From NCBI GenBank assembly GCA_013399015.1, contig VWZX01006241.1, positions 372,001 through 436,000 on the forward strand: a DNA stretch of 64,000 nucleotides, given 5' to 3'. How positions within the stretch are numbered: position 1 is the stretch's first letter; each line of letters opens with the position of its first letter. The notes under the pieces were generated by a model. The model saw only the letters and a program-made list of their open reading frames with translations. It was not told the origin of the DNA and searched no databases. The stretch comes from Galbula dea. Lineage: Eukaryota > Chordata > Aves > Piciformes > Galbulidae. This document shows positions 46,301 through 58,944 of this stretch, one piece after another. The position numbers were made by a program, and so were the translations under genes.

Positions 46301-49300
46301 AAATAATGAATGCTGTCTTAGTCATACCTACTTCTGCCAGTACCTGTTTATGCATGTACTGTATGTAATTCCTCCACAGGAATTAGCAAAGACATGGGCT
46401 ATTCATTTAAAATGGGAATAAAGTTGGAATAAATATGTTGCCAATACTTTCTATGGATTAAAATTTAGCTGTACCACGAGATTAGAAAATGTGTTTAGAT
46501 AACAGCTACATATCTTAGTTTTATTAAGACTTTTGCATACCTTCTGAGGTGATTTTAGTGAGCAAAAGTACTTTTGATGAGGTACAGATGATCTTGGGGT
46601 GTAGTTTTTAGGTGGCCATCAGATGTTTAATGAGCACTGCATTTCAGATCATGAATCTTTCTTTATTCTCTATCTTGACACACCATTAGTTGGGATGCCA
46701 CGCTTGTTCTGTATGCAAATTAGTAATAGTATGATTTAAAGGCAACAATTGTTCCTTTTCAGTTTCTCTGACCCAAGAGCAAGCTATTTCTGGCAATGAT
46801 TGTACACAGATTTATGGAGAAGGTGAGCTCCTGAGTTTTGAAAATTTCACCTTGTCCTTGAGGTTGGGCATGAAGGTACAGCAGTCATGTAGGCCAAGAT
46901 TCTTGGGAAGTGGCTGGTCTGAGATTTCTGAGTCCATATTTAGAAACCTAAATAATTGACCTAATTCAAAACTAACACAGTAGCATTGAAGTTATATTGT
47001 GTCCTTAATAGCTGCAACTCAGAATTTCTCTTTAGACTGGTTAGGATGTACTTCAGTGAGGCTGCTGAGTCTCAGCTGGATATAGCTGTTGTAACCCAGT
47101 TGGCATGTCAACATTAAATTTAGCCTTGTCAGAGAGATACTGTCAGCTGTTTTGTAAAGCTTCATTAATTTTGTCTAGGTTTATATCCCAAATTATTAAT
47201 GGCTTTGGCCTCTTTTTCAGAAATCTTTTATGTTTGTTGTTCAGTATGTTCCTTCCAGCAGCTTGGGTTTTATTTCCTCTTCTTGACTGTCTGTCCCTGA
47301 TTTTCCTTGTTACTCTAGTTCTGCATTAGAGAGTTTGCCATTAGTGGCAGAAGTACTCTAAAGAAATTCCTCACAGAATGACCCTGATGGGATGCACAGA
47401 GCAGTGGATCACAAGGTGAAGAAACCGAAGCAGCACATTTTTCTAATACAGAAGAAAAAAATTCTGCTTCTAGATTTTTTCTTTTAATATTTTAAAAACC
47501 TACACTGTAACGTGTTTTCATTCAGTGATGCCCCTCTTAAATATTTAATTCTTCACCATTTTATGTAGCTGGTGTCTTCTATAAGGCCAGAAATCCATAC
47601 ATATAGGTACTGTGGGAAAACCTGAACTTTACTATGTCCAGCTGCTAGATGATATTTTGGAGAAGCTTATTTTTCAAGGATGAGAAGTAGACGTCCTGTG
47701 TCTGCCAAAGGCAGAAAACCAGATTTCTTCAAGACTGTTTCTTTCAGAACACACAGGAAACAATCAGTTTAGGAATCAACAGAAGGGTTCATGCAAGAGC
47801 CAGGAGTGTCTAAGGAATTGACTTTGAGGAGGCAGTAGCAGTTGGGTAGAGCCTGTGGGCTGACATTTTAGCTGTGACAAAAGTGAACGTAACTCTTGTT
47901 AATGGCACAAGCACCGTCAGTATAGAGGCCAGAGTATTATCCTGTCCTGGTAAAGTTAAAGGCCATTGCAGTAAAACAAGATGAAGTGCAGATGTGTAAA
48001 ACTGAATATAGGGACTAAGAGCAAGAACTTCTTAAAGCCAGAAACCCACTGTTCAGGATGCAGATTCATATTCAGAAATAAAAGGATATATACAGAAGTA
48101 CATAGGCTAATCACAGAATGACCATCTATTACTAGTAGCATACAACTGTTCAAAAATAAATTAAAAGGCTAATACTTTACCTGCTGTTTAATAATACATA
48201 TATATTTGCAAGGTAGGGAGGTGTCAGTGCGCTTGTACAATGTGCTGATGCACATGCATTATATATTACCTGTGCTTAATAAAGCTCAAATTAAACCAAA
48301 ACAGAAGCAATGGGAAAATACGCTGATGGGGAAACTGTGATCTTACCTTGAGACAGAACAGAGCTTTAGTTGTCAATTAAAATAAAGTCAACACTGGTTT
48401 TCACTGCCTAAAATATTTTTAAAGAGGGATAGTATAGGGGAGTTTTTTCTATAGCTGAAGGGAAAGAGCAAAAAATTAGGACAGCAATGAAAGGATTTGA
48501 TCATATTTAGGATGAAAACTGAACTGTCAGAATAACAAGGCTTTGGAACAGCTTCCTGGTAGGCACAAAGGTACAGTCCTGTCTTTTCTTCCTTGAGTTC
48601 TACAGGTAAATTACACTTCCAATATACTTGTTCTCACTCTGAAAATGTAGGAATAATCTTATCAAATAATTATTGCATTGTTACTCACTACTTCATTTTC
48701 CTGTTTAATTTAGTGCCATTTGAATTCACATTTTGCTGTCATAAAACCTATAGTTCTTCCTAACAGAATATTTATGTCCTTGCTCTCAGGAATGAAATTT
48801 TGCATACAGTTTCCAAATTTCACTGTATTCCATGGAGAGTTTGTTCTTGAGTGAGTAACCAAGGGAACCAGAGTAAACCAGTAGAGTCTAGTTCTGTGTG
48901 GAAACGCATTGTAGCAAGGTGAAGTTGGGCAAATGCTTTAATACAAATGGAATGCTTTGTTCAGTTGAAACAGCCACACTTCTTATCAGAAATCTGCCAT
49001 CAAATACTCCTAAAACACAGTGCAATTTTTTATGTTCAGGAAAGGCCTCTAATCATCAAGTTGGAACACAAGCTCTTTGAACTGTGTTTCATACAAGTAG
49101 AGGTTTGGCAAGTGTTATTTTAATACTTCTGAGAATAGAGGAAATCATAAATGCCTCCTATCAACCTGCAGTTTTTGATTCAAATGCCCTAACCATTGTA
49201 TTTCCTCCAGACATAGCAAAGTTGGATGAGGATTATTGGCCGGCTCTTTATCCAGCTCTCCTCTTACACGTGGCAAGAAACCATTCTGTGTGAGCTAAGA

Positions 49301-52300
49301 TAATGACCCAGAAGATTTTGGCCTTAACTCTTAATTTCTGTGGTGTGTATTCTGTGCTTTGAGAAAGGGATATAACTCATTTCCATCACTGATGCACAGC
49401 ATCAGCAACAACTTTGTGTTCAGTGAACATCTTGGTAAGAGGAGGATTTCTCTTCTGTTCCGATTTCTTTCTATAGTGAAGAGCAAAAAAAGTAGCTATA
49501 TTAATTGGAGACAGCAACCAAGATGGTTTCCTGTCATATTGTGGTAGTGACCAATAACTTAAGCCTGAAGTATTCCAACTTCTTGTATGCACTCTAGGCT
49601 TTTGGCCATAAGAAGCAAAGGGATTTTTGTGAGCTCAAGACTCTGTCTGAATGGTCATATTTAACAGCTAACACCAGACCTAATCTCCACAGATTTTCTA
49701 CTTTTTTTGTTGTTACTGCAGTTCACTGTCAAAAGTTGGGAAAAGCACTCTCCTTGTTTTCAGATCCAGGGCTTCTTGTTTCAGAAAATACTGAATAAAC
49801 TAGTTTTTCAGCGTTGATTAAGAGGAGAAAGGGAATGAGTATTTGCCTGGGTTTTTTCTAAGTGTCTGAAGCAGTGTTCTCCATTTTTCCTTTCCTCGAG
49901 CGTGAAGCTGTCTATACAGGTTATTATCCTTGTGCCCCTCTCAACAAGAGAACCAGAACTAATAGAGCATTCCAGATGTGAAAACATTGTATTTTTATAG
50001 TTTCTTCCTTACAACGTCCTTGCTGCGTCGACTATTGATGAGTGTTCCTCAGATTCTTTCTGAACATAGTCATGGTGACTCTAGATCGTTCCTGAGTGGC
50101 CATAAGGAGCTCAGAGCTCTTGGTTGTGTTTGCATGGTTGAGGTGTTCTTTTTCTAGGATGTACTAGCACTCGGGAGTGATGATTCCTCCCACGTACACC
50201 CCAGGATGTTTTCTCAAGCAGTAATTTAGTATCATGAGATTAATTTGCAGCATTTGAGTCTGAGTTGAGTGTCCTGCATGGTGGTTGTCATAAGTGATTT
50301 TTCTCATTTATTCATTGGCTCCTTTTCTCCATGCTGCATGTAGATATCACATGGTCCATGCAAAACCCTGCTCTTTTCTGGCTCTTTTACATTCCCTCAT
50401 GGATTAGTGGTTCTTTTCCCTGTCACACCTTAATTTCCATAAGACCATTTCATAATTTTGTCCAAAGTGTTTTTAAAAATGCCAGTCTACTGTACTGATA
50501 GCCTTGTTTATGTCTTCTTGCATGTCTCCAGGAATTCTGGTAGATTGTGTGGTGTTACTTGCCTCCTTAAAATGCATGTGAATTCTCTCTCAAGTGTTAT
50601 TTTTAAGTCTTTTCTCAATCAGTGATACGGGAAACTGTACTACAGATGGTTAACTTAGGCTCTTTGTCAGTCTGAAAAAGGAACAACAGAGAGATATGTT
50701 GGCTGTCTTGGACAGTGAAGTCTGTAGGAGACAAGTGTTTGCAGTCCTTTTGAGAAGAACTGGAGTTTGCAAAATGAAATCAATAGCAGGCATGTTTGTT
50801 TCGAAATAGTGGAGGCAGTGCTTTGACTGGAGGTGATCTGTGAAGTTGTGCAAGATTCTGTGGATGCATTAAGCTTGCATGGGTTTTTAGAGCATGTAGA
50901 GAGATGTACGTGTATGTACATGTACATCTTATGTAGAGATGCATAATGTAGAGAGATTATGTAGAAGCATGTGTAGAGAGCAGTTTAAATGGACAGCTGC
51001 TATGGTCCAGGAAGTAATTGAGTTGGTTTCTTCAGGGGATGATTTAGGGATAAGAGTAGTGTAGGGCTATCAGTTGGACTAGATGATCTTGAGGGTCCTT
51101 TCCAACTGTAATGATTCTGTGATTCTGTGGTAACTATTGGAAACTGGGAGAGTATTCCTACGTGAAGCACCAATAGAGGTTACTGGAGGTGGTTTTCATT
51201 TTGCAGAAGATTCCTTACTGTGGGCTTGTCAGTTCGATGTGCTGATATGCTTCCACAGGAATGTGGAAGATAGTAGAGTTCTTGAAGGTCATACAAAAGC
51301 AGCAGTGCTCTCTTGATTAAATAGTGTTCACATTTTACAAGAAAAATGGTCTGAAGGAACGTGAACGCAGTTATGTTTGGAACATGGTGTAAATAGTACA
51401 CATCATCTGCGCAAGTTTTGAAGAGTTTTTTTGTAAGGAGAGTCCACCTTGCCTAAAAAACATCAAAACCAAAACACATGCACAAAAACCCCCAGAACCC
51501 CAACATCCTATAAGGAATATTTAGAGCATGAAAACAGTCCATTTTGTAACTCGCCATCCATTGTACAGGTAGTGAACAATAATTCTGCAGTACAAGCCTC
51601 AATTCTCTACTCATTACTCATCATCCATGAATATGCCCACTTTCTCCTGCAAGGAGTTAATTGACCTGGCTAATAAACACTAGGTTTACTCAGATACAAT
51701 ATTAACTTCTTTCCCAGGACATTCAGCTCATCTTAAGTAGAACAGAAACTATTTCAGTGCTTGATTGTATTACGTTCTTTCAGCATGGTTGTTGTTGTCT
51801 TGGGATTCTTACAAAGGCCAAAAGGAGCAGATTGTGTAGTTCAAAGCAAGGTTTATTTTTCTTGGAGTAAAGAAGGATATTTCCCTGACATTGGAAGAAC
51901 TGTTATCACCATGTATTGTCACGTTTCCGAAGAATTCCTGGGCTGCATGGCCAGCAAGTCAAGGGAGGGGATTCTGTCCTCCTGCTCTGCTCTGGTGAGA
52001 CCTTCACCTGCAGTGCTTTGTCCAGGTTTGAAGTCCTCAGCACTGGAGAGACATGGACCTGTTGCAGTGGGTCTAGAGTAGGCCACAAAGATGATCTCGG
52101 GACTGGAACACCTCTGCTGCGAAGATAGGCTGAAGTTGGAGTTGCTCAGCCTGTAAAAGAGAACGCTCTGGGGAGACCTTATAGCAGCCTTTCAGTACTT
52201 AAAGGGAACCTATAGGAAAGATGGGGAGGAACTCTTTATCAAGGAGTGTAGCAGTAGGACAAGTGGTAATGATTTCAAACTGAAGAAGGGTAGATTTAGA

Positions 52301-55300
52301 TTAGGTATTAGAAAGTAATTATTTACTGTGAGTGTGGCGAGACTGGTGCCCATGGAAGCTGTGGATGCCCCATCCCTGGAAGTGTTCAAGGGCAGGATGA
52401 AACAGGGCTTTGATCAACCTGGTCAAATGGAAGATATCACTGCCCATGACAGAGGGTTTGGATGTAGACAGTCTTTAAGGTCCCTTCCAGCCCAAACCAT
52501 TCTATGATAAATACTGTGGAGTATTGAAGTGCAGATTAGGCGACCCTATCTGGTCTTCTAGTTCTGCTCAGTTATGTTTTCTACAGCTTCCTGCACTTGG
52601 GTAGGAGCAATCCTGGCTATGAGTACAGATTGGGTGAGGAACTCATTGAAAGCAGCCATGCAGAGAAGGACTTGGGGGTCTTGGTAGATGGAAAGCTGGA
52701 TATGAGCCAGCAATGTATATTCGCAGCCCAGAAAGCCAACCGCATCCTGGGCTGCATCAGGAAAGGTGTGACCAGCAGATCTAGGGAGGTGATCCTGCCT
52801 CTCTACTCTGCCCTTGTAAGGCCCCACCTGGAGTACTGTGTTCAGTTCTGGGCTCCTCAACATAAGAAAGATGTGGACCTGTTGGAGAGAGTCCAGAGGA
52901 GGGCCACAAAGATGATTAAAGGACTGGAGGACCTCCCCTACGAGGAAAGGCCGAAACAGTTGGGGTTGTTCAGCCTTAAAAAGAGAAGGCTTCGAGGGGA
53001 TCTCATAGCTGCCTTCCAGTACCTAAAGGGGGACTATAGGATAGAAGGGGAGAGACTTTTTATATTCTCAAACTGTGATAAGACCAGGGGAAATGGCTAC
53101 AAGCTACAAGAGGGGAAATTTAGGTTAGAGATTAGGAGGAGTTTCTTTACCAGGAGGGTGGTTAGGCACTGGAACAGGTTGCCCAGAGAGGTTGTGGCTG
53201 CCCCATCCTTGGCGATGTTCAAGGCCAGGCTGGATGTGGCCCTGGGTGACCTGGTCTAGTGATTGGCATCCCTGCCCATGGCGGGGGGGTTGGAACTAGA
53301 TGATCTTTGAGGTCCCTTCCAACCTCAGCCATTCTATGATTCCTGAAGAGGTAATGCAAAGAGGGAGATGCTGATCTATTCTCACTGGTAGCCAGTGGCA
53401 GGATACATGGGAATGGTTCGAAGCTGTGCCAGAGGTTTAGGTTAGACATTAGGAAGCATTTCCTTACTGAGAGAGTGGTCAGACATTGGAACAGGCTTCC
53501 TAGAAAGGTAGTCAATGCCCCAATCCTGTTGTGTCAAGAGGCATATGGGCAGTGCCTTTAGCATGTTTTAACTTGATCAGCCCTGAAGTGGTCAGGCAGT
53601 TGGACCAGATGGTTGTAGTAGGTCTCTTCCAACTGAAATAGTCTATTCTATCAGTGTCTCAGTTAGAACTTGACTTTACTGTGTGTAGTTTCCACATCAC
53701 TCCTGAAATGTGCTTTAAAATTAACATAATCTGTTGATGTCTCATTTCTATGACAGTGAAAGTAGTTTAAGCAGTAGATTGATAAACTATCAAGTGTAGA
53801 AAACTGGTATTTGATATCTCTGTGAATGCTTGATTAAATACCATCTGGGTTTTGCAGTTTGTTACTTCTTTTGGCCAGTTCTCATAAACTTTCTGACACT
53901 GCTTTGAGTTCCTTGGACTCCATGAAGAAAAGCTCTAGTGTGAGATATACTCTCACCTTTTCTGTAATACAGAGAATTCATTTAGTGATATTGTTATGGT
54001 CGTGGTCTTTCTCTAGAAATCTTCTTTCCTCCCAGGTAAGTCTTTGGCAATTCAATAGCCAGTCTAAGCATACTTAGTCCAGTAAAACTCACTGAACTAG
54101 TGGTCATTAACAGTTAGTCCACTCACAGGTCTTACTTTAAAGTCACTTGCAGAATGCTGACCTGTAGAGAGAAGATGAGGTTCAGGTAGTAGGAAGTGTG
54201 ATAAACAGTCTGGAGGGTACAGAACAGCTTCTTGTTTCTCTTTTTCAAACACAAACACTTGTGCTGGAGCCAAGTTCTGGTACAAGATCATTTTACTTGG
54301 AGCAGTGCTAAACCTGACTGTGTTCTACAGAGAGGAGAGTATGCTGACCTCAAGTAATTCTTCATCCTTCAGAACAATATATGAAAATTAGTTTGGTGGA
54401 TATTTTAGCACATTAGTTAGTGGGAGAAGACTTTCTAACAAACTTTCTTCTAGTAGATTTTTGCAGTAGATTTCCTTTCAATGTTTTGCTTCCTTGCTGC
54501 GTGAGGTGAGGGGTCTGATAGGGCAGAGCATGTGTGGGGTTGTTGCTACTTCTACATAGATCCTTTACTTCTGATCTTTAGCAACTCTGAAGTTGATGTT
54601 TTCAATGTAAAACTGGAAAATGTTCTGATTTTTTTTCATTAACATGCTTTTCAGGCATCTTAACTTCAGCAACCTAAGCTGTGATGTTGACTTAATCTTT
54701 TCCAGAGGGTTTTTCTACCAGAAATATTTTCTGTGAGTTTGTTTTGATGGTACCCTAATCAGTATTTACAGCCTTACTGTGCTTAGTGTTTTGGAGGCAT
54801 AGGTAGATAGGGAAATACTGTCTACAAATAATTCTCAGTCCAGAAGAAGCCAGACAACAGATAAATTTTTCAAGCACCTTGATTCATAGCTGAAGGCACT
54901 GTGTTGTCCTGCTGCTGGACTTTTTTTCTATGTTCGAAATAAGGTTGAAGGTAAAAGCAGAGTAAAAATAACAGCAAAAGTGAAACTTAAATTAGAGGAT
55001 GTAGTAAAGAATCAGAGATTGTCTGTGCCAAAAGATGACCATCAGACAGGATTCGGTTTACAGAAGAGGAAAGTGGTTGTGCTAGAGCACTTGGGAGCTT
55101 TCCCATGACCTAGCAGGCATGTTGAGGACATTGCTAATATGTTTTTAGGACAGGCTGTCTGTTGAGTATCCAGGAAGAGATCAGTGAAAAGAAAAGCAGG
55201 GGCCAGACTGAGTAAGTACGTTTGCTTGTAGAGTTGATTTATTTATTTGGAAGAAAAAACAAAAAAGGTGGAGGAAGCAACTTTTGTTTGATCAAAATAA

Positions 55301-58036
55301 GGCAGGCTTTGTGAAAACTATCAAAAGTTGTGTTGCAGAGTAACTAGAACTTGGAAGTTTCAGGGCAGTGGAGAAAAACAAGTTTGCCAGTGCTTGGGTC
55401 AGAAAGAGGAAGCACTGAGAAGTGGATATGAATCCGTGAACAAAACCTGTCTTTCAATGAAAAATGAGCACTGAGATTTGAGGGGAGCACAGGAGTGTAG
55501 CAATGCTTCTAGTAGTCTGGCTGTGTGCTAGAGCAGTTTATAAGGCTAGCTGTACTGAAGTGACTAGAGGAGTCCTGAGACAGACTGTGTATCTTCACTG
55601 GCAGCATTTTTACTTGCAGATCTTTTCCATCCACGACCATAATTTCGCTTTTAGGAAGTAGTCACCATTTTAGCAGATTGCCCTGGAGCTTTGAATCCTT
55701 TACTTTTGCTGCTGCTGTTTGTTCATCCAAAAGAGTAAGAATCAATATTGGCCATATCCTTCTTAACCACAGTCTTGGAGAAGGGCTTGGTAAGAGTACT
55801 TGTGGAAGTCCCAACTTGAATATTCAAGAAGGGTCAGAGAGGGCAATCTGAGCAGGCTAGTATAATGGATTTGGAGCAAGAATGCGAAACACTTGTGCAG
55901 TACTTGATAGTAGTAGAAATAACAGAGGACTGTGTTCTTGTATGAAGTTATCTAAGAGACCTTATGTATAGTAACCAGTTGACCTGGGGACACTGAAGAA
56001 ACCTTCAGGTTGTAAGGCGCATCCCAGAAATGTGAACATTTATATTTAACCCCCCCAAAGAACATCAATGACAAGTGACCTTTCTTTTCCAGACATGCTG
56101 AGAATGTTGCTACCCATTGTTGCTGTTATATTGGCTTGCTCTGTGCAGTGAGCAAAGCAGTAAATGCAAATGTGATCTCCTCTGCAGTTCTTCAGAAGGG
56201 CAGTAGCTGAGAACTGGGTCACTGCTATTGCTTAGAAAGTTGGTCCAGCCATAGAGACAAGCAGCAGTGTTATTATCAGTGAGGAAGTACTAGTGATGCA
56301 GATCTGTAGAGATGTGAGCAGAAAAAGATTGTTTGCTGTCAACAGCCAAAGATCCTGTGTAGTGAAGAGCAGTGTGTTGATACCACAGTGATGTCCTGCT
56401 TTTTGAGCACTGTGAATACCAAATTAGTTTTCATTGCTGCTAATCCTCATGGGTTCTCCTGCATATTAGCATTGTTTTGCTGTACATTGCTGAGTCCCAT
56501 GTGCTGCTGTGCTCCCTTGGCCCAGGTGGGAATAATTCTGTCTGCTGAATCTGCTTCACAGGAGGTGAGCACGGGTGGAGCTGAGCTGTTGGTTTGAAAA
56601 TTTGATGAAGGAGGATTGTACTGTCATCGGGTAGGGGTCCTTCAGCCATCTAATACTGTAGCCTCTTCAATGTTGCCTGTGTTGGTAGGAAGCCCTTAAT
56701 ATAGGGGAGGAATACTGGCTATTGGCCAACATTTTTATAATATTACGAGTGTGTGTGGAGCCCCTTTCAGACTTTTTGCCATTACCAGTCCTAGAGAGGA
56801 AGGATGGTGCAAGTTTTCATTCCTCTCAGCAGCCAGGGATAGAGAAGAATTGTTTTGAAGATAACATAAGAGATCCCTTGAGCAGGCCCTTTAGCAAACA
56901 GTCCAGCCTATCCCTTCTCTGGTTGTTGGCCTCTTGCTGGCCTCGTAATGTTCTCTTAAAGCTGCTCTGTTCATTTTCTAAATCAGCTGTTTTTCACCTG
57001 GAGAATCACAGAATCACAGAATCATTACGGTTGGAAAGGACCCTCAAGATCATCTAGTCCAACCGATAGCCCTACACTAGTCTTATCCCTAAATCATCCC
57101 CTGAAGAAACACATCCATCCTCTTCTTAAAAATCTCCAGGGATGGTGACTCCACCACCTCCCTGGGCAGCCTATTTCAATATCTTACCACTCTTTCAGTA
57201 AAGAAATTCTTCCTAATATCTAATCTAAACCTGCCCTGGCACAGCTTGAGCCCATTCCCTCTAGTCCTGTCACTAGTCACAAGGGAGAAGAGGCCAACAC
57301 CCGCCTCCCTAGAATGACCTTTCGAGTAGCTGAAGAGAGTGATAAGGTCTCCCCTCAGCCTCCTCTTCTCCAGGCTAAACAACGCCAGCTCCCTAAGCCT
57401 CTCCTCTCTGGATGGGAGTGTCGATCTGCTTGAGGGTAGGCAGGGTCTGCAAAGGGACCTAGACAGGCTGGATCGATGGGCAGAGGCCAATGGGATGAGT
57501 TTTAATAAGGGTAAATGTAGAGTCCTGCATTTTGGGCGTAACAACCCCCAGCAGCGCTACCGGCTGGGAAAGGAGTGGCTGGAGAGCTCCCCAGCAGAGA
57601 AGGACCTGGGGGTGCTGATTGACAGCCGGCTGAACATGAGCCAGCAGTGTGCCCAGGTGGCTAAGAAGGCCAATGGCATCCTGGCTTGCCTCAGGAATAG
57701 TGTGACCAGCAGGAGCAGGGAGGTGATCTTGCCACTGTACTCGGCAAGCCTCATGTCCTGTTAGCCTAGCCCTTAACTGTAAGAAGTCATGTTTTATGTG
57801 TGGGCAGAAGGAATCTGCAGGGAGGAAAAGAGAATTATAGTATCTTCATATTTTCCCCAAAACAATTCTGCTTACATTTGTGTAGGTCTGTAGCTTTAAT
57901 AGAATATTAGCTCTAACACTGTTAAACTTTTTATTAAATATTTTGATAATATGTTTTCCTTTCTTTATTTTCCAGGGCAGGGAAACCACCACCTGGCTTA
58001 CATCTGGATGTAGTTAAAGGAGACAAACTCATTGAG
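43303..58036 (+). CDS. PPP1R8: PPP1R8 (NIPP1), N-terminal two coding exons, partial
   Basis: Exon 1 (43303-43364) and exon 2 (57976-58036) join in frame through a split Trp codon and encode the first 41 residues: MAANANSAGGGGLSLFECP, then SW and AGKPPPGLHLDVVKGDKLIE. This matches the N-terminus of NIPP1, a nuclear protein that binds and inhibits protein phosphatase 1 and associates with splicing factors. The FHA domain and RVxF-type PP1-binding region would be in later exons outside the window. Intron 1 is 14,611 bp (GT-AG). The gene follows STX12 on the same strand, as in human. Confidence 0.94.
43891..43935 (-). repeat. CR1 3'-tail scrap
   Basis: 'gatcatagaaagtccatatt' followed by 'ggaaggcatctctggaaatc' resembles the last ~45 bp of a diverged CR1. 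It is short, so the call is tentative. Confidence 0.45.
45916..45990 (+). repeat. Avian ERV LTR-end fragment
   Basis: The phrase beginning 'tgtcctggtttgggctggag' and continuing 'cagaactgatttttctgcct' resembles the TG-beginning edge of a common avian ERV LTR family. Only ~75 bp can be recognised. Confidence 0.45.
50893..50981. repeat. Degenerate 'atgtagagag' array
   Basis: About five imperfect copies of an 'atgtagagag' motif mixed with a 'tgtacatgtac' stretch. Confidence 0.5.
51026..51129 (+). repeat. CR1 3'-end fragment, plus strand
   Basis: Includes 'cagttggactagatgatctt' and the tail 'atgattctgtgattctgtgg'. It is nearly the reverse complement of the 3' end of the CR1 at 57003, so the two form an inverted pair within intron 1. 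Confidence 0.9.
51930..52508 (+). mobile_element. CR1 fragment a (older), plus strand
   Basis: CR1 RT C-terminal region with frameshifts: 'gccacaaagatgatctcggg' near 52081, then 'ctttcagtacttaaagggaa' near 52190. It ends with the 3' tail 'ccattctatgata' at about 52508. It is the first of three same-direction CR1 ends. Confidence 0.85.
52575..53342 (+). mobile_element. CR1 fragment b with intact C-terminal ORF
   Basis: An open plus-strand frame of 220 codons (52597-53259) covers the RT C-terminal part: GYEYRLGEELIES, LVRPHLEYCVQFWAPQ, RRLRGDLIAAFQYLK and RLPREVVAAPSLAMF, to a stop, then the 3' UTR with 'ggttggaactagatgatctt' and the tail 'ccattctatgattcc'. The catalytic domain is absent because of 5' truncation. 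It looks younger than its neighbours. Confidence 0.93.
53345..53660 (+). mobile_element. CR1 fragment c, plus strand
   Basis: Last ~315 bp of another CR1, with 'ttaggttagacattaggaag' near 53440 and 'cagttggaccagatggttgt', ending near 'tctattctatc'. It has no open frame and clearly differs in 3' UTR from fragment b, so another subfamily. Confidence 0.85.
53661..57002 (+). other. PPP1R8: PPP1R8 intron 1, unique stretch
   Basis: I see no exon, RNA gene or transposon. The few open frames are short and lack conserved features. Confidence 0.5.
57003..57763 (-). mobile_element. CR1 with 5' inversion (twin-priming type)
   Basis: 57003-57409 is a minus-oriented CR1 3' end, with the octamer tail at 57003 and the coding stretch ERLRELALFSLEKRRLRGDL. 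At about 57410 the orientation flips, and 57410 to about 57747 is plus-oriented RT (VDLLEGRQGLQRDLDRLDRW to LPLYSA). The plus segment is the part of RT that normally lies just upstream of the minus segment, with ~40 codons missing between them. Both halves remain open, consistent with one young insertion. It ends about 210 bp before PPP1R8 exon 2. Confidence 0.88.
57976..58036 (+). CDS. PPP1R8: PPP1R8 coding exon 2
   Basis: 61 nt, acceptor tttccag, donor gtatga. It completes the Trp codon and encodes AGKPPPGLHLDVVKGDKLIE, ending on a codon boundary. The sequence is strongly conserved in vertebrate NIPP1 and immediately precedes the FHA domain. Confidence 0.96.
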
Positions 58037-58944
58037 GTATGAAAACAGATTTTATATTCCTTTGGTGTATTGTATCCATAGACACCAGCAGTAGAATATT
58101 CCCCAGCATTTTCCACACTTTGCAAGTATTTCCTTTCTCTCTCATATTCATTATTTTCAAATCAATTTAGTTGACTCTAAAACTTCAGAATGGAGTGAAT
58201 TTTCCCTTCCCTGTACTCTAAGGTGCTCTCATACTGTGCAGTGCTTCCGTTACCTTCCACTTAGATGCACTGTTTGAAGGGATACAAAACTGCAGTGCTC
58301 AGCTAGGAAACAATACACTTGATTCCTGAATGTCAAACCTGTACTAGTAAGAGAAAAAATAAAATGCTTGTAAAGGAAACTTTGCAGAGCCCTATTTGTT
58401 TCTTTCAAACTTAATTTTGGACCAAGGTTGATAGTGTTTCCTGTATGGTAGTTATGTAGGAGGTAGAAGACAGCAGTCAGGAGGCACCTTGTCTTAGGAG
58501 CTTCAGGAGCAGAAACTCAACTAACATTTGGAAAGAAATCTCAAATACAAAAGAGTAAGAGTAAAAACTCTTTGCCTGTACTGTTGAATTACATAGCTGG
58601 TCAGTTTTTTGTTTTGTGGTACTGTAAGGTTAACTGGGTATCCTGTGTTTTACAGGATTGTTGTCCTGTCCTACTGTATGAAATACAGAATGATTTTTCT
58701 TCTCATATTCTGGTTCTGCAAACAGTGTTGTGTTTAGCATAGATACAGTAATTTATTTTTATTACAGCAAAGGAATTTGTCTGATATACACCACCTCATT
58801 CTCCATTTCCTATTTTGTCATATATCACACTCAAGGTAATAACTAAAGAAAGCTCTTTATGTGGTTGACAGAGGGGACTCAGATCAGTATGTACACTTGA
58901 AACCCAGGATAGAACTAATAAAAACAGAATCTTACAACTCTCCT
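58037..58944 (+). other. PPP1R8: PPP1R8 intron 2, unique stretch
   Basis: Intronic sequence after exon 2. No exon or repeat is recognised. Confidence 0.6.

Larger units (their letters stand above)
43365..51025 (+). other. PPP1R8: PPP1R8 intron 1, left part, mostly unique
   Basis: After the CpG island this is AT-rich intronic sequence without recognisable exons. It holds only small repeat scraps at 43891-43935 and 45916-45990 and a short degenerate array near 50.9 kb. Open frames are sporadic. Confidence 0.6.
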
